DNA of 7,344 bases from an uncultured Clostridia bacterium (GTDB lineage: Bacteria > Bacillota > Clostridia > Christensenellales > CAG-314): assembly GCA_934281515.1 (NCBI GenBank), contig CAKQXG010000103.1:1-7344 (forward strand). Direction: 5' to 3'. Shown here piece after piece: positions 6,602-7,344 of this stretch. Within the stretch, counting starts at the first letter, position 1. The number at the start of each line of letters is the position of its first letter. Made by a program: the position numbers and the translations under genes. The notes beneath the pieces were generated by a model. The model saw only the letters and a list, made by a program, of their open reading frames with translations. It was not told where the DNA came from and did not search any database.

Positions 6602-7344
6602 ATTGCCTCAACCTCCGACAAAATTTGCGACGTGCCGAATCCCGACAAATCCATTGCGCCCGACGGGCAAGTGACCGTACATGCGCCGCAACCCTGACAT
6701 ACCGCAGGATTGACGACGGCGACTCGTCTTGTTTCCGTCTTACCGCCGCCGATACGGAATTCCTTGTCGACATAGGTAATTGCGCCGTATGCGCACACGT
6801 TGGCACACTGGCTGCAACCGTTGCACATATTTTCGTCACTGTGAGCCACACACGGATTGGTCTTCAAGTGATCCTTGACAAGCAAACCGATAACCTTTGC
6901 GGCGCACGCCGAGGCTTGCGATACCGTTTCGGGGATATCTTTGGGGCCTTGGCACACACCTGCCAGATACACGCCTGCCGTCGGCGACTCCACGGGACGA
7001 AGTTTGGGGTGAGACTCGTTGAGGAAGTTGTTTGTGTCGATACTTGCCGTAAGCATTGTCGCAAGTTTGCGCACGGACGGTTCCGGCTCGATTGCCGTAG
7101 CAAGCACTACCATGTCGCTGGGGATCGTAACTTGTTCGTTGTCGATAAGATTGCTGCCTTGCACCATCAATTTGCCGTTTTCGGCATACACCTTGCCGAC
7201 CATGCCCTTGATGTAGTCAACGCCGTACTGCTCCACGGCGCGACGATAAAATTCGTCGTAGTTTTTGCCCGGGCAACGCACGTCGATATAAAACACATGC
7301 ACTTCGGTGTCGGGGTATTTTTCGCGGATAAGCATTGCGTGCTT
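6589..7344 (-). CDS. hdrA: HdrA-type flavin/iron-sulfur subunit, C-terminal 251 residues (5' end outside window)
   Basis: The frame runs in from the window edge (Lys-His-Ala before the first internal Met at 7335) and ends at TAA 6591-6589. HdrA is the FAD-containing, probably electron-bifurcating subunit of heterodisulfide reductase-like complexes. The visible part covers the end of the FAD domain, with the HdrA-typical IREKYPDTEVHVFYIDVR and the FAD-end motif LAGVCQGPKDIPETVSQAS (visible residues 128-146). Two C-terminal ferredoxin-type [4Fe-4S] motifs follow, C174/C177/C180/C184 and C216/C219/C222/C226P, then the family's final segment GFGTSQILSEV. The N-terminal cluster-binding part and FAD Rossmann motif are not in the window. 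There is no fusion to MvhD, which is a separate overlapping gene. Identification is firm; whether hdrB/hdrC precede it cannot be told. Confidence 0.92.
   Translation of the reverse strand, partial: KHAMLIREKYPDTEVHVFYIDVRCPGKNYDEFYRRAVEQYGVDYIKGMVGKVYAENGKLMVQGSNLIDNEQVTIPSDMVVLATAIEPEPSVRKLATMLTASIDTNNFLNESHPKLRPVESPTAGVYLAGVCQGPKDIPETVSQASACAAKVIGLLVKDHLKTNPCVAHSDENMCNGCSQCANVCAYGAITYVDKEFRIGGGKTETRRVAVVNPAVCQGCGACTVTCPSGAMDLSGFGTSQILSEVEAICKK

Overview
The window is one densely packed minus-strand operon fragment from what looks like an anaerobic bacterium. Eight genes all read right to left, with junctions from a 13-base overlap to a 14-base gap. Several starts have strong Shine-Dalgarno sites (AGGAGG type), which points to a bacterium rather than an archaeon. 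The composition and protein families suggest a Clostridia-like anaerobe, but I cannot place it firmly. The operon is cut at both ends: the first gene (hdrA) lacks its 5' part and the last (a transporter) lacks its 3' part.

In transcription order (high to low coordinates): the C-terminal part of an HdrA flavin/iron-sulfur subunit (6589-7344); an MvhD/FlxD-type [2Fe-2S] subunit (6134-6601); two related di-cluster ferredoxin-like subunits, FlxC-like (5151-6131) and FlxB-like (4125-5150); a FAD/NAD(P)-binding oxidoreductase, FlxA-like (3302-4132); a FrdB/HdrC-like iron-sulfur subunit (2615-3292); a FrdA-like flavoprotein (996-2600); and the N-terminal 329 residues of an AspT/YidE-type (AAEx) membrane transporter (1-987).

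The order hdrA-flxD-flxC-flxB-flxA is the electron-input half of the Flx-Hdr complexes of anaerobes, in which NADH is oxidised and HdrA is thought to bifurcate electrons. In the visible region the output is not the disulfide-reducing HdrB/HdrC pair. It is a soluble FrdA/FrdB pair with fumarate-reductase active-site residues and no membrane anchor. The most economical reading is a cytoplasmic NADH-dependent fumarate reductase (or, in reverse, succinate dehydrogenase) coupled by flavin-based bifurcation to ferredoxin. The transporter belongs to the superfamily that includes the succinate exporter SucE and the aspartate:alanine antiporter AspT, so it fits export of the product or dicarboxylate exchange. 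Whether hdrB/hdrC lie upstream of hdrA cannot be seen.

There is no intergenic stretch longer than 14 bases. I see no RNA gene, mobile element, CRISPR array, promoter or terminator. The promoter and terminator must lie outside the window.
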